The position numbers were made by a program, and so were the translations under genes. Positions 49,344 to 59,498 of a stretch of 64,000 bases of DNA are shown piece by piece. The notes below the pieces were generated by a model that saw only the letters and a program-made list of their open reading frames with translations, searched no databases and was not told the origin of the DNA. The stretch comes from JACKEQ01 sp041389565. GTDB lineage: Bacteria > Myxococcota_A > UBA796 > GCA-2862545. Location of the stretch: NCBI GenBank assembly GCA_041389565.1, contig JAWKRP010000002.1, forward strand, positions 930,001-994,000, written 5' to 3'. Numbering within the stretch: the first letter of the stretch is position 1; each line of letters opens with the position of its first letter.

Positions 49344-51140
49344 TCAGTTCGCGGTGTGGGTTCCTGGCGTCAGGATCCCCGCCAGCCCGGGCCCGTCGAT
49401 GCCATCGAGGGACTGAGGCGCGCTGACCGTCCAGTCGGCGGCGTTCCAGGTGGCCGACGGCGCGGTGGCGGGGTTTCGCACGGCGTGACTGTCGGTGTAC
49501 TCCCAGGGCTCGCCCACACCATCGACACCGATCGTGCCGAACACGTCGATCAGCGTGGCGTTCGTGCCGTCTCCGCTGGCGGCTCCGCGGTACAGCGCGA
49601 TGACGTCGTTCCCGTTGAACGACGCGCTCGCCCGTAGATCGTCGGCATCGAACCCGAACACCGTGAAGAACGTGCTGTTGCCGGCCGAGTCGCCGTTCTC
49701 GTAGCTCATGACGAACGACTCGCCGGGCGGCAGGGTGCCGGCGAGCACGAACGCGGTGCCGAGCATGGACTGGCCGTTCGTGAACGTGCCGAGGGTGTAC
49801 TCGGACAGATCGACGGGACGCGGGCCGATGTTCGTGATCTCGACGAACTTCGGGAGCCCGCCGGGCAGGTCGGCGTCCGCGATCTCGCTCAGCACGAGCG
49901 GGGCGGTCGCGAGGGTGTGCGTACCGGGCGTGGCGTTCGCGGGGCCCGACGTGATGCGCCACTCGGAGGCCGTCCACGTGGTGGCGCCGGTCAGCACGTG
50001 CGGAAGGCGCAGCGCGACGCTGTCTTCGTAGTCCCACGGGAGCCCGGTGCCGTCGAGCCCGATCTCGCCGTACAGATCGACGGTCACGCCATCGACCAGC
50101 AGCTCGTACGTGTCGTCGCCATTCCCGGTGATGGCACCGCCGTACGACACGTTCGGGAGCACGCCATAGGCGGCCTCGAACTGGGTCTGCCCGTCGCCGG
50201 AGTTGGCCGCGACCCACACCTCGCCCGGCTGCAGCGTGACGCTCGGGAAGTCGTAGAAGGCGGGAGTCGGGTCGTTGTCGGGGTAGCGGAGCAGGCGCGC
50301 GCGCCCGAGATCCACGGGGACGTCGTCGCCGTTCACGATCTCGACGTACTTGATCTGCGGGCTGGTCTCGTGATCGACGACCTCGCTCATGAACAGGTTC
50401 GCGGGCCGCACGAAGCCGGTGTCGCCAGTGTCGGACGTGCCGGTGTCGGTGTCCGTGTCGGCGTCGGTGTCTGCGTCCGTGTCGGCGTCGGTGTCCGCAT
50501 CCGTGTCGGCGTCGGTGTCCGCATCGGCGTCGGTGTCGGCATCGGCGTCGGTGTCCGCATCGGTGTCCGCATCGGCATCCGTGTCCGCATCGGCATCCGT
50601 GTCCGCGTCCGCGTCCGTATCGGCGTCGGTGTCCGCGTCCGTATCGGCGTCGGTGTCGGCATCCGTGTCCGCATCGGCGTCGGTGTCCGCGTCCGCGTCC
50701 GTATCGGCGTCCGCGTCCGTATCGGCGTCGGTGTCCGCGTCCGTATCGGCGTCCGTATCGGCGTCCGCGTCCGTATCGGCGTCGGTGTCCGCGTCCGTGT
50801 CGGCGTCGGTGTCCGCGTCCGTATCGGCGTCGGTGTCTGCGTCCGTGTCGGAGTCGGTGTCCGTGTCGGCATCCGTGTCGGTGTCGGTGTCGGAGTCGGT
50901 GTCCGCGTCGGCATCCGTGTCGGTGTCGGTATCGGTGTCGGTGTCGGTGTCGGTGTCCGAGTCCGCATCGGCGTCCGAGTCCGTGTCGGAGTCCGCATCG
51001 GCATCGGAGTCCGTGTCGGCATCGGCGTCGGTGTCGGAATCCGTGTCGGTGTCGGTGTCGGTGTCGGACTCCTCGGGATCGGTTCCGGAGCCCTTGCAGG
51101 CCGCCAGGGAGAGCGCGAGGAGGAGGAGTGGGGTTCGCAT
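49344..51140 (-). CDS. Lipoprotein with long Asp-alternating linker and two lamin-tail domains
   Basis: A 598-residue lipoprotein (MRTPLLLLALSLAAC). Residues about 25-236 alternate Asp with Thr, Ala or Ser almost perfectly (D-x-D-x), more than 200 residues. Then two lamin-tail (LTD) beta-sandwich domains follow, about 245-410 (FMSEVVDHETSPQIKYVEIV, WVAANSGDGQTQFEAAYG) and 415-590 (LVLSEIADADLPGGLPKFVEI, FVMSYENGDSAGNSTFF). The linker is a stiff, polyanionic rope that could bind Ca2+ and hold the LTD domains away from the membrane. The first of four related lipoproteins in a row. Confidence 0.85.
   Translation of the reverse strand: MRTPLLLLALSLAACKGSGTDPEESDTDTDTDTDSDTDADADTDSDADADSDTDSDADADSDTDTDTDTDTDTDTDADADTDSDTDTDTDADTDTDSDTDADTDADTDADTDADTDADTDADTDADADTDADTDADTDADTDADADTDADADTDADADTDADTDADTDADTDADTDADADTDADADTDADADTDADTDADADTDADADTDADTDADTDADTDADTDADTDTDTGTSDTGDTGFVRPANLFMSEVVDHETSPQIKYVEIVNGDDVPVDLGRARLLRYPDNDPTPAFYDFPSVTLQPGEVWVAANSGDGQTQFEAAYGVLPNVSYGGAITGNGDDTYELLVDGVTVDLYGEIGLDGTGLPWDYEDSVALRLPHVLTGATTWTASEWRITSGPANATPGTHTLATAPLVLSEIADADLPGGLPKFVEITNIGPRPVDLSEYTLGTFTNGQSMLGTAFVLAGTLPPGESFVMSYENGDSAGNSTFFTVFGFDADDLRASASFNGNDVIALYRGAASGDGTNATLIDVFGTIGVDGVGEPWEYTDSHAVRNPATAPSATWNAADWTVSAPQSLDGIDGPGLAGILTPGTHTAN
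50430..51072. repeat. Hexanucleotide low-complexity repeat encoding the D-x-D linker
   Basis: Degenerate tandem units of GTCGGC/GTCCGC/GTCTGC type (- strand GAY-GCN, GAY-ACN, GAY-TCN). The repeats are in frame and give the Asp-alternating linker of the lamin-tail lipoprotein. Because of the periodicity, several frames on both strands stay open here. Confidence 0.9.
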
Positions 51141-51158
51141 CGGGGGCTCCGGACGGCG

Positions 51159-53363
51159 CTACTGGAGCGTCGCGGTGAAGGCGTAGGGCGTCGCGCAGGG
51201 CGCGCTGGTGCTGTAGTTGTAGACCTCGAGCGTCACGGTGACCGCAGCGCCCGTCGTGTTCGTCCACTCGAGGAGCTCGTCGTCCGAGACGCTCGTGCCG
51301 AGGTCGAGGGACGTGTCCGCGGCGTCGCGCAGGCGCGCGTCGATGTCGCCGATGCCGTGCCGGAACGCGACCGTCGCGCGAACCGTGTCTCCCGGAGCGA
51401 CCGCACCGAGCCGGAAGAAGTCGTGGTTCGTTCCGTTCGCGTACAGGCCGGTCTCCGAGAGCGTGCCCACGGTGGCCGCGGCGAGGGAGTCGTTCGGCTC
51501 GAACCCGTCGTCGATCGAGCACTCGAGGTCGAGCAGCTCCAGCGCGTACGGAACGCACGGCGCCTCGGCGTTGGAGACCCCCACGAACATCGACGCGGTC
51601 GCGCCGGTCAGGTTGCGGCCGCTCACGTCGTACGGCGCCACGACGTCCGAGTCGATCTCGAGCCCGGAGGCATCGAACAACGTGAGCTCGAGGTCGGAAA
51701 GCACCGACGACGCGGGGTCGGCGATGGCGATCAGGCGATGCCCGTCCGGCACGTCCACCGAGAAGAAGTCGTTGTCGCCGGGGGCCGCGTTGTAGGCGCC
51801 GTTCGTGCCGGGTGCCGCCGTGAACAGCGTGTCGTCGTCTTCGTGCGTGTCGGGGGTGCAGTCGGGCGTCACGTCGGTGATCGTGAGGTCGTAGTCTCCG
51901 CAGATCCCGCTGAAGGTCGACACGAGCAGCAGATAGTCCTGGGCGACCCCGCTGTTCGCGAAGCCCGTGCTCGTCCCGAACGTCACCGAGTTGCCCGACC
52001 CGTCGAACACCTCGAGGTCGAGACCGACCGACGACACCGAAGCGAGCGACACCTCCGTGTAGCTGTTCGCGGGCGCGGTGAACCGGAACCAGTCGTCGTT
52101 GCCGGTGGTCGCGAAGGCTGCGGTCGTGCCGGTGCCGATGGGCGCTGCGCTCACGAAGGTGTCGTTCGGCTCGAAGCCGTCTTCCGTACACACCATGGGC
52201 GTCGTGCTCGACGTGAGGTCGTACGACACGCAGGTCGACGTGCCGGCCGCGTACATGTCGACGAACGCGTACACGGTCTGCGACACCCCGGTCCCGTTGA
52301 ACCACTCGACGTGCTCGTCGTCGGTGGCCGTGAAGCCCGAGTCGAGCGTCTGGCCGGCCGCGTCGCGGATGCGGAGGTCGAGGTCGGCCTCGGCATCGCT
52401 GAACGTGGTGTCGACCTCGAGCAGCATGCCGGCCGGGACGACCAGCGCGAAGTAGTCGGCGTCGTTCACCTCGCTCATCACGAGCCCGCTGGCGGCAGTG
52501 ACTCCGGTGGTGGCCATCGCGATGGTGTCGTTCGGCTCGTACTGGTCGTCGACACAGAGGGTGAGGGCGCTCGTCCAGTCGTAGGTGTTCGAGTCGCTCG
52601 TGGCCTGGGGCCACACCTCCACCTGGAGGTAGACGGTGACCGCTGCGGCCCCGTTGTTCGCCCAGGACACCCGCTCGACGTCGTTCACCGTCGACGCGAA
52701 GTCGAGATCGTTGCCGGAAGCGTCGAGCAGGCGGGCGTCGAGGTCGCCGAGCGCGTTGGAGAACGTCACCTCCACCTCGAGGGTCTCGCCCACACCGACC
52801 TGGATGGCCCACACGTCCGGAGCGCCCTTGCAGACCACGAGATCCGTGCCGCTGGTGGCCGCGATGGCCGTCGCGACGTCGTCGTTCGGCTCCTGGAGGT
52901 CGTCGACGCAGAGGAAGCCGGTGTCGGTGTCGGTGTCGGAATCGGTGTCCGAGTCGGCATCGGCGTCTGAGTCCGAGTCGGCATCGGCGTCGGCGTCGGA
53001 GTCGGAGTCGGCATCGGCATCGGCATCGGCATCGGAATCCGAGTCCGCGTCTGAGTCCGCATCCGCGTCGGCATCGGCGTCGGCGTCCGTGTCGGCATCG
53101 GCGTCCGTGTCGGCATCGGCATCGGAGTCCGTGTCGGCATCGGCATCGGAGTCCGTATCGGCATCGGCGTCCGTGTCGGCATCGGCGTCGGAGTCGGTGT
53201 CCGCATCCGCATCGGTGTCCGTATCGGCGTCGGCATCGGTGTCGGCGTCCGCGTCGGTGTCGGCGTCCGTATCCGCGTCGGTGTCGGTGTCGGCGTCACC
53301 TTCGGGTGGCCGCTCCTGGGCGACCAGGCACGCCGACAGGGCCACGAGCCACGGGATCATCAT
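51159..53363 (-). CDS. Lipoprotein with Asp-alternating linker and five PPC-like modules
   Basis: A 734-residue protein with lipobox LSAC near position 12 (MMIPWLVALSAC). A D-x-D linker covers residues about 21-148. Five modules of roughly 105 residues follow, each starting with Cys and an EPND-type motif: CVDDLQEPND, CVDDQYEPND, CTEDGFEPND, CTPDTHEDDD and CSIDDGFEPND. These resemble bacterial pre-peptidase C-terminal (PPC) domains with strands such as LEVEVTFSNALGDLDARLLD. No catalytic domain is attached. It is a paralogue of the next two genes. Confidence 0.85.
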   Translation of the reverse strand: MMIPWLVALSACLVAQERPPEGDADTDTDADTDADTDADADTDADADTDTDADADTDSDADADTDADADTDSDADADTDSDADADTDADADTDADADADADADSDADSDSDADADADADSDSDADADADSDSDADADSDTDSDTDTDTGFLCVDDLQEPNDDVATAIAATSGTDLVVCKGAPDVWAIQVGVGETLEVEVTFSNALGDLDARLLDASGNDLDFASTVNDVERVSWANNGAAAVTVYLQVEVWPQATSDSNTYDWTSALTLCVDDQYEPNDTIAMATTGVTAASGLVMSEVNDADYFALVVPAGMLLEVDTTFSDAEADLDLRIRDAAGQTLDSGFTATDDEHVEWFNGTGVSQTVYAFVDMYAAGTSTCVSYDLTSSTTPMVCTEDGFEPNDTFVSAAPIGTGTTAAFATTGNDDWFRFTAPANSYTEVSLASVSSVGLDLEVFDGSGNSVTFGTSTGFANSGVAQDYLLLVSTFSGICGDYDLTITDVTPDCTPDTHEDDDTLFTAAPGTNGAYNAAPGDNDFFSVDVPDGHRLIAIADPASSVLSDLELTLFDASGLEIDSDVVAPYDVSGRNLTGATASMFVGVSNAEAPCVPYALELLDLECSIDDGFEPNDSLAAATVGTLSETGLYANGTNHDFFRLGAVAPGDTVRATVAFRHGIGDIDARLRDAADTSLDLGTSVSDDELLEWTNTTGAAVTVTLEVYNYSTSAPCATPYAFTATLQ
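52920..53303. repeat. Low-complexity repeat encoding the D-x-D linker (second lipoprotein)
   Basis: In-frame degenerate hexanucleotide units of the same kind as at 50430-51072 make up the acidic linker. Length differs from the other copies, as expected for a slippage-prone sequence. Confidence 0.88.
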
Positions 53364-53423
53364 CGGAACCTCCGAGCCGGCAGTATCCGACCGCCCGCAC
53401 CCACCCGCAACCCACGAACGGGG

Positions 53424-55385
53424 TCAGAGCGGGCCGATCGTCGTGCGGAACGCGTAGGGCGTCGAGCACCCCGGAGCGGAGAAGTGGTGGACCCGCAGGC
53501 GCACCTCACGGGCGACCGGCGCGGGGTTGGTCCATCGCACCGCCTCGTCGTCGGTGTTCGAGCCGCTCGAGTCGAGCAGGGCCCCCGTCGCGTCGACCAG
53601 CTCGAGGTCGATGTCGCCATGGGCGTCCACGAACGACGCCACCACCTCGACCACCTGGCCCGGCGGGACCGTGCCCACCGCGAACCAGTCCTCGTCGGCG
53701 TCGTTCAGGAACAGGTCGTTGCCCGCGTCGAGCACGGCCGCCGCCGAGAGCGTGTCGTTCGGCTCCCAGGCGTCGTCGGCGGCACAGTCGAGATCGTAGA
53801 ACACGAGGTCGTACGGGACACAGGCGCCTGGACCGTCGGGCTCGTCGACCGCGAGCACGTAGGTGGCCAGCGAAGACCCCGGGTTGTCGGCCTGCACGTC
53901 GAAGATCGGGCCGGAGGCGTCGCGATCGAGCCGGGTGCGCTGCTCGTCGAGCAGCTCGAGCTCGATCTCCCCGTAGGCTTCGAGCGGCACGGTGCCCACG
54001 ACGACCGCGCGATGGCCGGGCGCGACGGGGACCACGAAGTGATCGGGATCTCCCGGATCGAGCACCCAGCTCCCGTCGACCGCGGTTCCGGCCGTTCCCG
54101 GGGTGTCGTCGGGCTCGTGGGCGTCGGGCGCACACGTCGGGGTCGCGTCGGACCGCACCAGCGTGTAGTCGCCACAGATGCCCGACGCGAGCGTGACGGC
54201 GGGCACGACCACGAGGTCGGTCGTGCCGTCGTTGAACACCGCGGACGGATTCCCGCGCTCCAGGCGGTCGCCGTTCCCGTCGAACAGCTCCAGCTCGACC
54301 TCGATCGCGGGGTCGGCGAGCACCTCCCACGATGTGAACCGACCCGGAGGTGCGACATCCTCGAAGAAGTCGTCGTCGTGGAGGGTGGCGGTGGCTTCGG
54401 TGACCGCGCCCGGAACCGGCGTCGCGAGCGCGAGCAGGTCGTTGTCCTCCCACGGATCGATCGGGCACACGTGCGGCTCGAGCGTGGACGTGATGTCGTA
54501 CTCGAAGCAGTTCCCGGCGCTGCCCACCCACTGCTCGACCTGGACGAACACCGGGGTGGGGCTCCCGGTGTCGTTCACCCAGCGCACGGTCTCGGTGGGC
54601 GCCACACTCGTCGCGAAGGCCAGCACGAGGCCGTCCTCCGCGGCCAGGGTGAGATCGAGGTCGCCTCCGACGTGCTCTTCGGACACCACCACCGTGAGCA
54701 GCTCGTCTGCGCCGACCTCGACTCGGTACAGGTCCACCTCGCCGGCGAGGTAGGTGCGGTCGACGAGGGTGCCCGAGAGGGGGGTGGCGTCGTCGAGCGT
54801 GTCGTTGGGCTCGTCGACCCCGGTGTTGCACGCGGTGGTCGACGAGCCCCACGTGTACGTGTTGTCGGAGCCCGTGCGCAGGCGGACCTCGACGAGCAGC
54901 GACTCGGGCTGACCGCCGATCTGGTACGACAGCGCCTCGTGGTCCGTGCCGGAGAACGAGAACGTGCGCTCGATCCCGGCTTCGTCCCACAGGTACAGGT
55001 CGATGTCGCCGTTCGCGTACACGAAGTCGGCCGTGACGTGCAGGGTCTCGTACGGCGCCACGTCGACGCGCCAGAAGTCGGGAGCCCCCGCACACACGAC
55101 CCGATCCACGCCTTCGGTGGCATCCAGGGCCGTGCCGAGCGTGTCGTTCGGCTCCTGAGGGTCGTCGGGACACACGCTGGCCGAGCCCGTGTCCGTGTCG
55201 CTGTCTGCATCCGCGTCGCTGTCGCTGTCGGAGTCTGCGTCCGTGTCCGTGTCCGCGTCGGTGTCTGCATCCGAGTCGGTGTCCGTGTCGGCCTCGGGAT
55301 CTGGGATCGTGGGCGGTCCCGTGTCGTCGGAGGCTCCGGGCCGGCAGCCGAGAACGGAGAGTGCGAGCCAGGCGACGGAACGCAT
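53424..55385 (-). CDS. Lipoprotein with short Asp-rich linker and five PPC-like modules
   Basis: A 653-residue lipoprotein (MRSVAWLALSVLGC). The D-x-D linker is short (about 30-66). Five Cys-led modules follow: CPDDPQEPND, CNTGVDEPND, CPIDPWEDND, CAPDAHEPDD and CAADDAWEPND, each with PPC-like strands (LHVTADFVYANGDIDLYLWD). A TAGGCT hexamer lies five bases before the ATG. Same architecture as its neighbours, so repeated gene duplication is likely. Confidence 0.85.
   Translation of the reverse strand: MRSVAWLALSVLGCRPGASDDTGPPTIPDPEADTDTDSDADTDADTDTDADSDSDSDADADSDTDTGSASVCPDDPQEPNDTLGTALDATEGVDRVVCAGAPDFWRVDVAPYETLHVTADFVYANGDIDLYLWDEAGIERTFSFSGTDHEALSYQIGGQPESLLVEVRLRTGSDNTYTWGSSTTACNTGVDEPNDTLDDATPLSGTLVDRTYLAGEVDLYRVEVGADELLTVVVSEEHVGGDLDLTLAAEDGLVLAFATSVAPTETVRWVNDTGSPTPVFVQVEQWVGSAGNCFEYDITSTLEPHVCPIDPWEDNDLLALATPVPGAVTEATATLHDDDFFEDVAPPGRFTSWEVLADPAIEVELELFDGNGDRLERGNPSAVFNDGTTDLVVVPAVTLASGICGDYTLVRSDATPTCAPDAHEPDDTPGTAGTAVDGSWVLDPGDPDHFVVPVAPGHRAVVVGTVPLEAYGEIELELLDEQRTRLDRDASGPIFDVQADNPGSSLATYVLAVDEPDGPGACVPYDLVFYDLDCAADDAWEPNDTLSAAAVLDAGNDLFLNDADEDWFAVGTVPPGQVVEVVASFVDAHGDIDLELVDATGALLDSSGSNTDDEAVRWTNPAPVAREVRLRVHHFSAPGCSTPYAFRTTIGPL
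55190..55296. repeat. Low-complexity repeat encoding the D-x-D linker (third lipoprotein)
   Basis: A shorter in-frame hexanucleotide-like tract that codes for alternating Asp and Thr/Ser/Ala. Confidence 0.8.
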
Positions 55386-55403
55386 TCCGCAGCCTACTCG
55401 ATC

Positions 55404-57320
<1,917 letters not shown>

Positions 57321-57334
57321 GGTGCAGCCTACCC

Positions 57335-57736
57335 TCAGCGACGCCAACCCGGCGCGGCGAGCACCTGCTCGGGCATCTTCACGAGCTGGTTGGACCGGTT
57401 CACCGCCACCATCTCGATCGTGGCCTCGACGAGAGCGCTCTTTCCACCGGGCCTCCAGACCTGCTGGTCGAACGACGCCCGGTAGTCGCTCTCGAGCCGT
57501 GCGGTGGTGCGGATCTCGAGGTGGTCGCCGTACCGCGCGCCCTCTTTGAACTGCATCGTGCACTTGTAGACCACGAACCCGATCCCACCTTCGTCCCACA
57601 ACCGGACCAGGGCGTCGACTCCGAGCATGTGCTCGCGCGCCCGCTCGAAGTACTTCAGGTAGTTCGGGTGGTACACGATGCCTGAGAAGTCAGTGTCTTC
57701 GTAGTAGATCTGCACATGGTGGATGTGGGGTTCCAA
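57335..57736 (-). CDS. YbgC/FadM-type acyl-CoA thioesterase
   Basis: A 133-residue hotdog-fold protein with the signature YYEDTDFSGIVYHPNYLKYFERARE, where the Asp in DTD is the catalytic residue. FVVYKCTMQFKEGARYGDHLEIRT is the second typical strand-turn. TTG 57736 is the likely start, with GAGGG nearby. The family hydrolyses acyl-CoA thioesters; short or aromatic acyl groups are common substrates. It ends 14 bases before the first of the Asp-linker lipoproteins. Confidence 0.9.
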   Translation of the reverse strand: MEPHIHHVQIYYEDTDFSGIVYHPNYLKYFERAREHMLGVDALVRLWDEGGIGFVVYKCTMQFKEGARYGDHLEIRTTARLESDYRASFDQQVWRPGGKSALVEATIEMVAVNRSNQLVKMPEQVLAAPGWRR

Positions 57737-57823
57737 CCGGTGGCCCTCCGCGGTTCGTGACGGTAACCCCGCCGTTGCGTAAGATCCCTGTGTGGTGGCC
57801 GTTCACGGTCACCGGGAGAGCCG

Positions 57824-58747
57824 TTGTCCCCACCCCGTCCCCCTGCACGCCCCCGTCCGCCGTCCTCGCGCCCTGCTGCGCGCGTGGCCACGGAGAGCGA
57901 CGCGACGAGCCTCGAGGCCGCGCAGGCACGGGCGGTGGTCCAGGATCTCCGGCTCCAGCAGGCCACGGGGGTCGAGCGGCCCGACGTGGAGGCACCGCGG
58001 GTGGCCGGGCGCAGCATCAAGCGTCCCGGTCAGGCACAGCCGGCCGCGCCGCAGCCTCAGTACGCGTACGACCCGTCACAGGGCCCCTCCGTGCATGGAG
58101 GGCACTACCAGCCGCCGCCCGGCTACGCGCCGGGAGGCATGCTGCCTGCGGGTCCCGGCGGCGCGACGCCGTTCGCGCGGAACCAGGTCGACTTCGGATC
58201 GAACGCGGCTCCGTCGTCCGCGAACAGCCTGCGCGTGGTCTCGATCGTGTTCGGCCTGATGTTCATGCTCGGCGCAGCGGGGGTCGCGGCCGTCGCGATC
58301 CTGTTGCTCGGGCTCTACGGGATGGGCACGGGCAACCTGGTCGCGGGCGCCGGGGGGAACGGCAAGAAGGCCCACGTGCGCGACACCGGCCTGGTCGACG
58401 ACCCCGAGCTCCAGAAGCTCCAGCAGCGCCAGGCGGCCCGCAAGAAGGCGGCAGACGACGCCGCTTACGACCCCAACTCCGAGCTGTTCGGAGGGCTCGG
58501 TGCCGGCCCGGTCACGGTGTACGTGCAGGGCAAGGGCAAGGAGGAGTACCGGGGCATCGAGATCATCTGCAACCAGGTGAACTTCCGGAAGCGCGCCGAC
58601 ATCATCGGCGACAAGGCGCACATCGATGTCGTGCCGGCCGCGCGCTGCCGGCTCGTGTTCCAGGGGAACGTACCGGTGAAGAGCTGGGTGACGGGCGGGG
58701 ACACCGTGCGGTGCACGTTCGAGCCGATCGTGTGCAAGGGCGCTTAG
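57824..58747 (+). CDS. Single-pass membrane protein with Pro-rich cytoplasmic region
   Basis: About 307 residues from TTG 57824 (GGGAG just upstream); a GTG at 57884 is an alternative start that removes the Pro/Arg-rich first 20 residues. A Pro/Gln/Gly-rich, probably disordered region (to about 125) is followed by one TM helix (VVSIVFGLMFMLGAAGVAAV) and a C-terminal domain (from about 180) with KGKEEYRGIEIICNQVNFR, CRLVFQGNVPVKSWVTGG and a final Cys. This last domain looks like a PEGA-type strand domain. Function unknown. Confidence 0.68.
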   Translation: MSPPRPPARPRPPSSRPAARVATESDATSLEAAQARAVVQDLRLQQATGVERPDVEAPRVAGRSIKRPGQAQPAAPQPQYAYDPSQGPSVHGGHYQPPPGYAPGGMLPAGPGGATPFARNQVDFGSNAAPSSANSLRVVSIVFGLMFMLGAAGVAAVAILLLGLYGMGTGNLVAGAGGNGKKAHVRDTGLVDDPELQKLQQRQAARKKAADDAAYDPNSELFGGLGAGPVTVYVQGKGKEEYRGIEIICNQVNFRKRADIIGDKAHIDVVPAARCRLVFQGNVPVKSWVTGGDTVRCTFEPIVCKGA

Positions 58748-59498
58748 CGGTGGCAGACACTCAGAGGCTGAGACGAGCGGTCCGTCGGGGACCTCGTCGC
58801 TACCGACGCGGACGCTGACATCCTCGATGCCCTCGTCTCCACCGACGCGAACGCTGACGCCCGCAACGGACTCGTCTCCGCCGAGGGTTCCGCGCGGTCC
58901 GGCCCGTGTCGGCGGGAGACTACGCATTCGCTGACATCGGATGTCAGGGAAAGCACAGGTCTCGGTATGCCCCATCGACGTCTTCCGCCGAGCCCATCGA
59001 GGAGGATGGACGCGAGCGTTGATGGTTCGAAGAACCTGGTCTTCTGGCGCGGACGCTGCGGCGCGCGAGTTGAACCACAGAGATTCACGAAGGAACCACA
59101 GAGGCGACCCATCCGAGACCTCGTCTTCGCCGACGCCAACGCCGTCCTCACCAACACTCGCGTCTCCGCCGACGCGGACGCCGTCCTCTCCAACACCCGC
59201 GTCTCCGCCGACGCGGACACTGACCGCATCGGTGGCGTTCAGCGAGGCCGCAGGCGTCGGGCACGGTCCCGGACCCATCGATACTGCAAACGACCCGGTC
59301 GAACCGTGCTCGATGCAGGCCGCAGCGGTCTACCGAACCGCAAACGGAGGCGAAGCCGAAGTGCGCAGCGCGCTCGCGCGCGGAGTAATTGAGCTCGTTG
59401 GACCCGCCGGACGGCCCGAGGGTCGACACTCCTTCACCGACCCTCGCTCCGGGGACCGACGCGGACGCCGTCCTCAGCGACGCCCTCGTCTCGCGGAA
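58748..59498. repeat. Non-coding gap with dispersed 39-bp repeats
   Basis: About 750 bases without a convincing gene. 39-bp units of the type CTCGTCTCCGCCGACGCGGA... occur in three blocks: 58792-58885 (two full and one partial), 59120-59219 (one diverged, one full 59159-59197, one partial from 59198) and around 59442-59483. They could encode 13-residue repeats on either strand but no frame has a start, ribosome site and domain. Between the blocks is a pair of GAACCACAGAG elements. A decayed repeat gene or an intergenic repeat array are both possible. Confidence 0.6.
59072..59103. repeat. Paired GAACCACAGAG direct repeat
   Basis: GAACCACAGAG occurs at 59072-59082 and 59093-59103, separated by ATTCACGAAG (21-bp period). 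Elements of the ACCACAGAG..CAC.AAGG kind recur in intergenic DNA of many environmental bacteria. Its AT content is above that of the surroundings. Function unknown. Confidence 0.5.

Noticed and set aside
50430..51072. CRISPR-like repetition
   Set aside because: Units are contiguous, degenerate and in frame with no unique spacers, so it is a coding microsatellite.
58744..59229. - strand frame in the repeat gap with 13-residue ASASAETR-like repeats
   Set aside because: It covers two repeat blocks in one frame, but includes the ACCACAGAG element and has no fold or good start. Kept only as a finding about the repeats.
58967..59392. + strand frame in the repeat gap
   Set aside because: Arg-rich, no ribosome site, no domain and it crosses the repeat blocks only by chance of a 3n period.
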